A DNA stretch of 62,652 nucleotides from NCBI GenBank assembly GCA_902779185.1, contig CACZAM010000007.1, positions 1 to 62,652 on the forward strand, written 5' to 3'. This document shows positions 62,509 to 62,652 of this stretch, in pieces (position 1 is the first letter of the stretch; every line of letters starts with the position of its first letter). The position numbers were made by a program, and so were the translations under genes. The stretch comes from an uncultured Eubacteriales bacterium (GTDB lineage Bacteria > Bacillota > Clostridia > Peptostreptococcales > Anaerovoracaceae). Under the pieces are notes generated by a model. The model worked only from the letters and a program-made list of their open reading frames with translations, searched no databases and was not told the origin of the DNA.

Positions 62509-62537
62509 TCGACAAGTAATTTAAGATAGTGTATACT
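62509..62537 (+). promoter_or_regulatory. promoter of tRNA-Leu
   Basis: TCGACA (62509-62514, five of six consensus bases) and TATACT (62532-62537) have a 17-base spacer. The tRNA starts 33 bases after the -10. Confidence 0.65.
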
Positions 62538-62569
62538 ATGTGGCGTGCCGCGGGGTACGCCATACATAT

Positions 62570-62652
62570 GCGGATGTGGCGGAATTGGCAGACGCGCACG
62601 GTTCAGGTCCGTGTGAGTAACATCGTGAAGGTTCGAATCCTTTCATCCGCAC
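62570..62652 (+). tRNA. tRNA-Leu(CAG), 3' end cut by window
   Basis: A class II tRNA with a long variable arm. Acceptor stem GCGGATG pairs with CATCCGC (62644-62650), then discriminator A and the first C of CCA at the window edge. The anticodon loop TTCAGGT between CACGG and CCGTG gives CAG, reading CUG. Confidence 0.95.

Overview
The window looks like the chromosome of an anaerobic, fermentative low-to-mid GC Bacillota (class Clostridia). The pointers are strong AGGAG-type ribosome sites, sigma-A style promoters, a monomeric [FeFe]-hydrogenase, phosphate butyryltransferase, heteromeric class I fumarase, ATP-dependent PEP carboxykinase, a split transketolase, and corrinoid-dependent methyl transfer. 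A member of the Anaerovoracaceae (former Family XIII) is possible, but that is only a guess from gene content. Nothing suggests a phage, plasmid, IS element or CRISPR.

Region 1 (about 0.5-11.7 kb) is a corrinoid methyl-transfer locus. It encodes four methyltransferases of the uroporphyrinogen-decarboxylase (UroD) fold, one of them degenerate at its metal site, plus one corrinoid protein, one RACo-type reductive activator, a DUF1638 protein, an LRR/ankyrin-like protein and an NhaC-type antiporter. A double-cubane-cluster (DCCP/HgdB-like) reductase follows as its own transcription unit. No MttB-, MtaB- or MtrH-type partner is present, so methyl donor and acceptor are both unknown.

Region 2 (11.7-21.2 kb) is a probable nine-gene arginine operon: a polar amino-acid ABC transporter (binding lipoprotein, permease, ATPase) followed by argC, argJ, argB, argD, argG and argH. 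ARG-box-like palindromes lie in front of it, one on the promoter, and a strong terminator closes it. argF is not in the window.

Region 3 (21.2-24.0 kb) holds fumarase alpha/beta divergent from malic enzyme (C4 metabolism). Region 4 (24.1-34.0 kb) is a tightly packed run: ftsE, ftsX, a coiled-coil M23 peptidase of EnvC type, recJ, a ctpA-type protease, an Sfp-type phosphopantetheinyl transferase, recX, tcdA, a metallophosphoesterase and a DacF-type carboxypeptidase. It ends at a tRNA-Ser(CGA).

Region 5 (34.2-41.4 kb) has a minus-strand set (two-part ThrE exporter plus MFS transporter), then the hydrogenase, the split transketolase and a small transaldolase. Region 6 (41.4-54.3 kb) is the most accessory-like. 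It has two large ATPase-permease fusion ABC proteins next to a secreted acidic repeat protein, two different GH2 glycosidases, a nitroreductase and phosphate butyryltransferase. Four GTAAAG-N4-CTTTAC palindromes precede the second glycosidase, and a fifth copy sits inside argC.

Region 7 (54.3-62.65 kb) has serA, pckA, serC, an S11 (PBP5/DacF-like) protein in which all three catalytic motifs are lost, uvrC, a DUF1292 protein and a tRNA-Leu(CAG) cut by the window end. The most unusual points are the methyl-transfer locus with its repeat protein, the dead S11 homolog, the ABC/acidic-repeat trio and the palindrome array.
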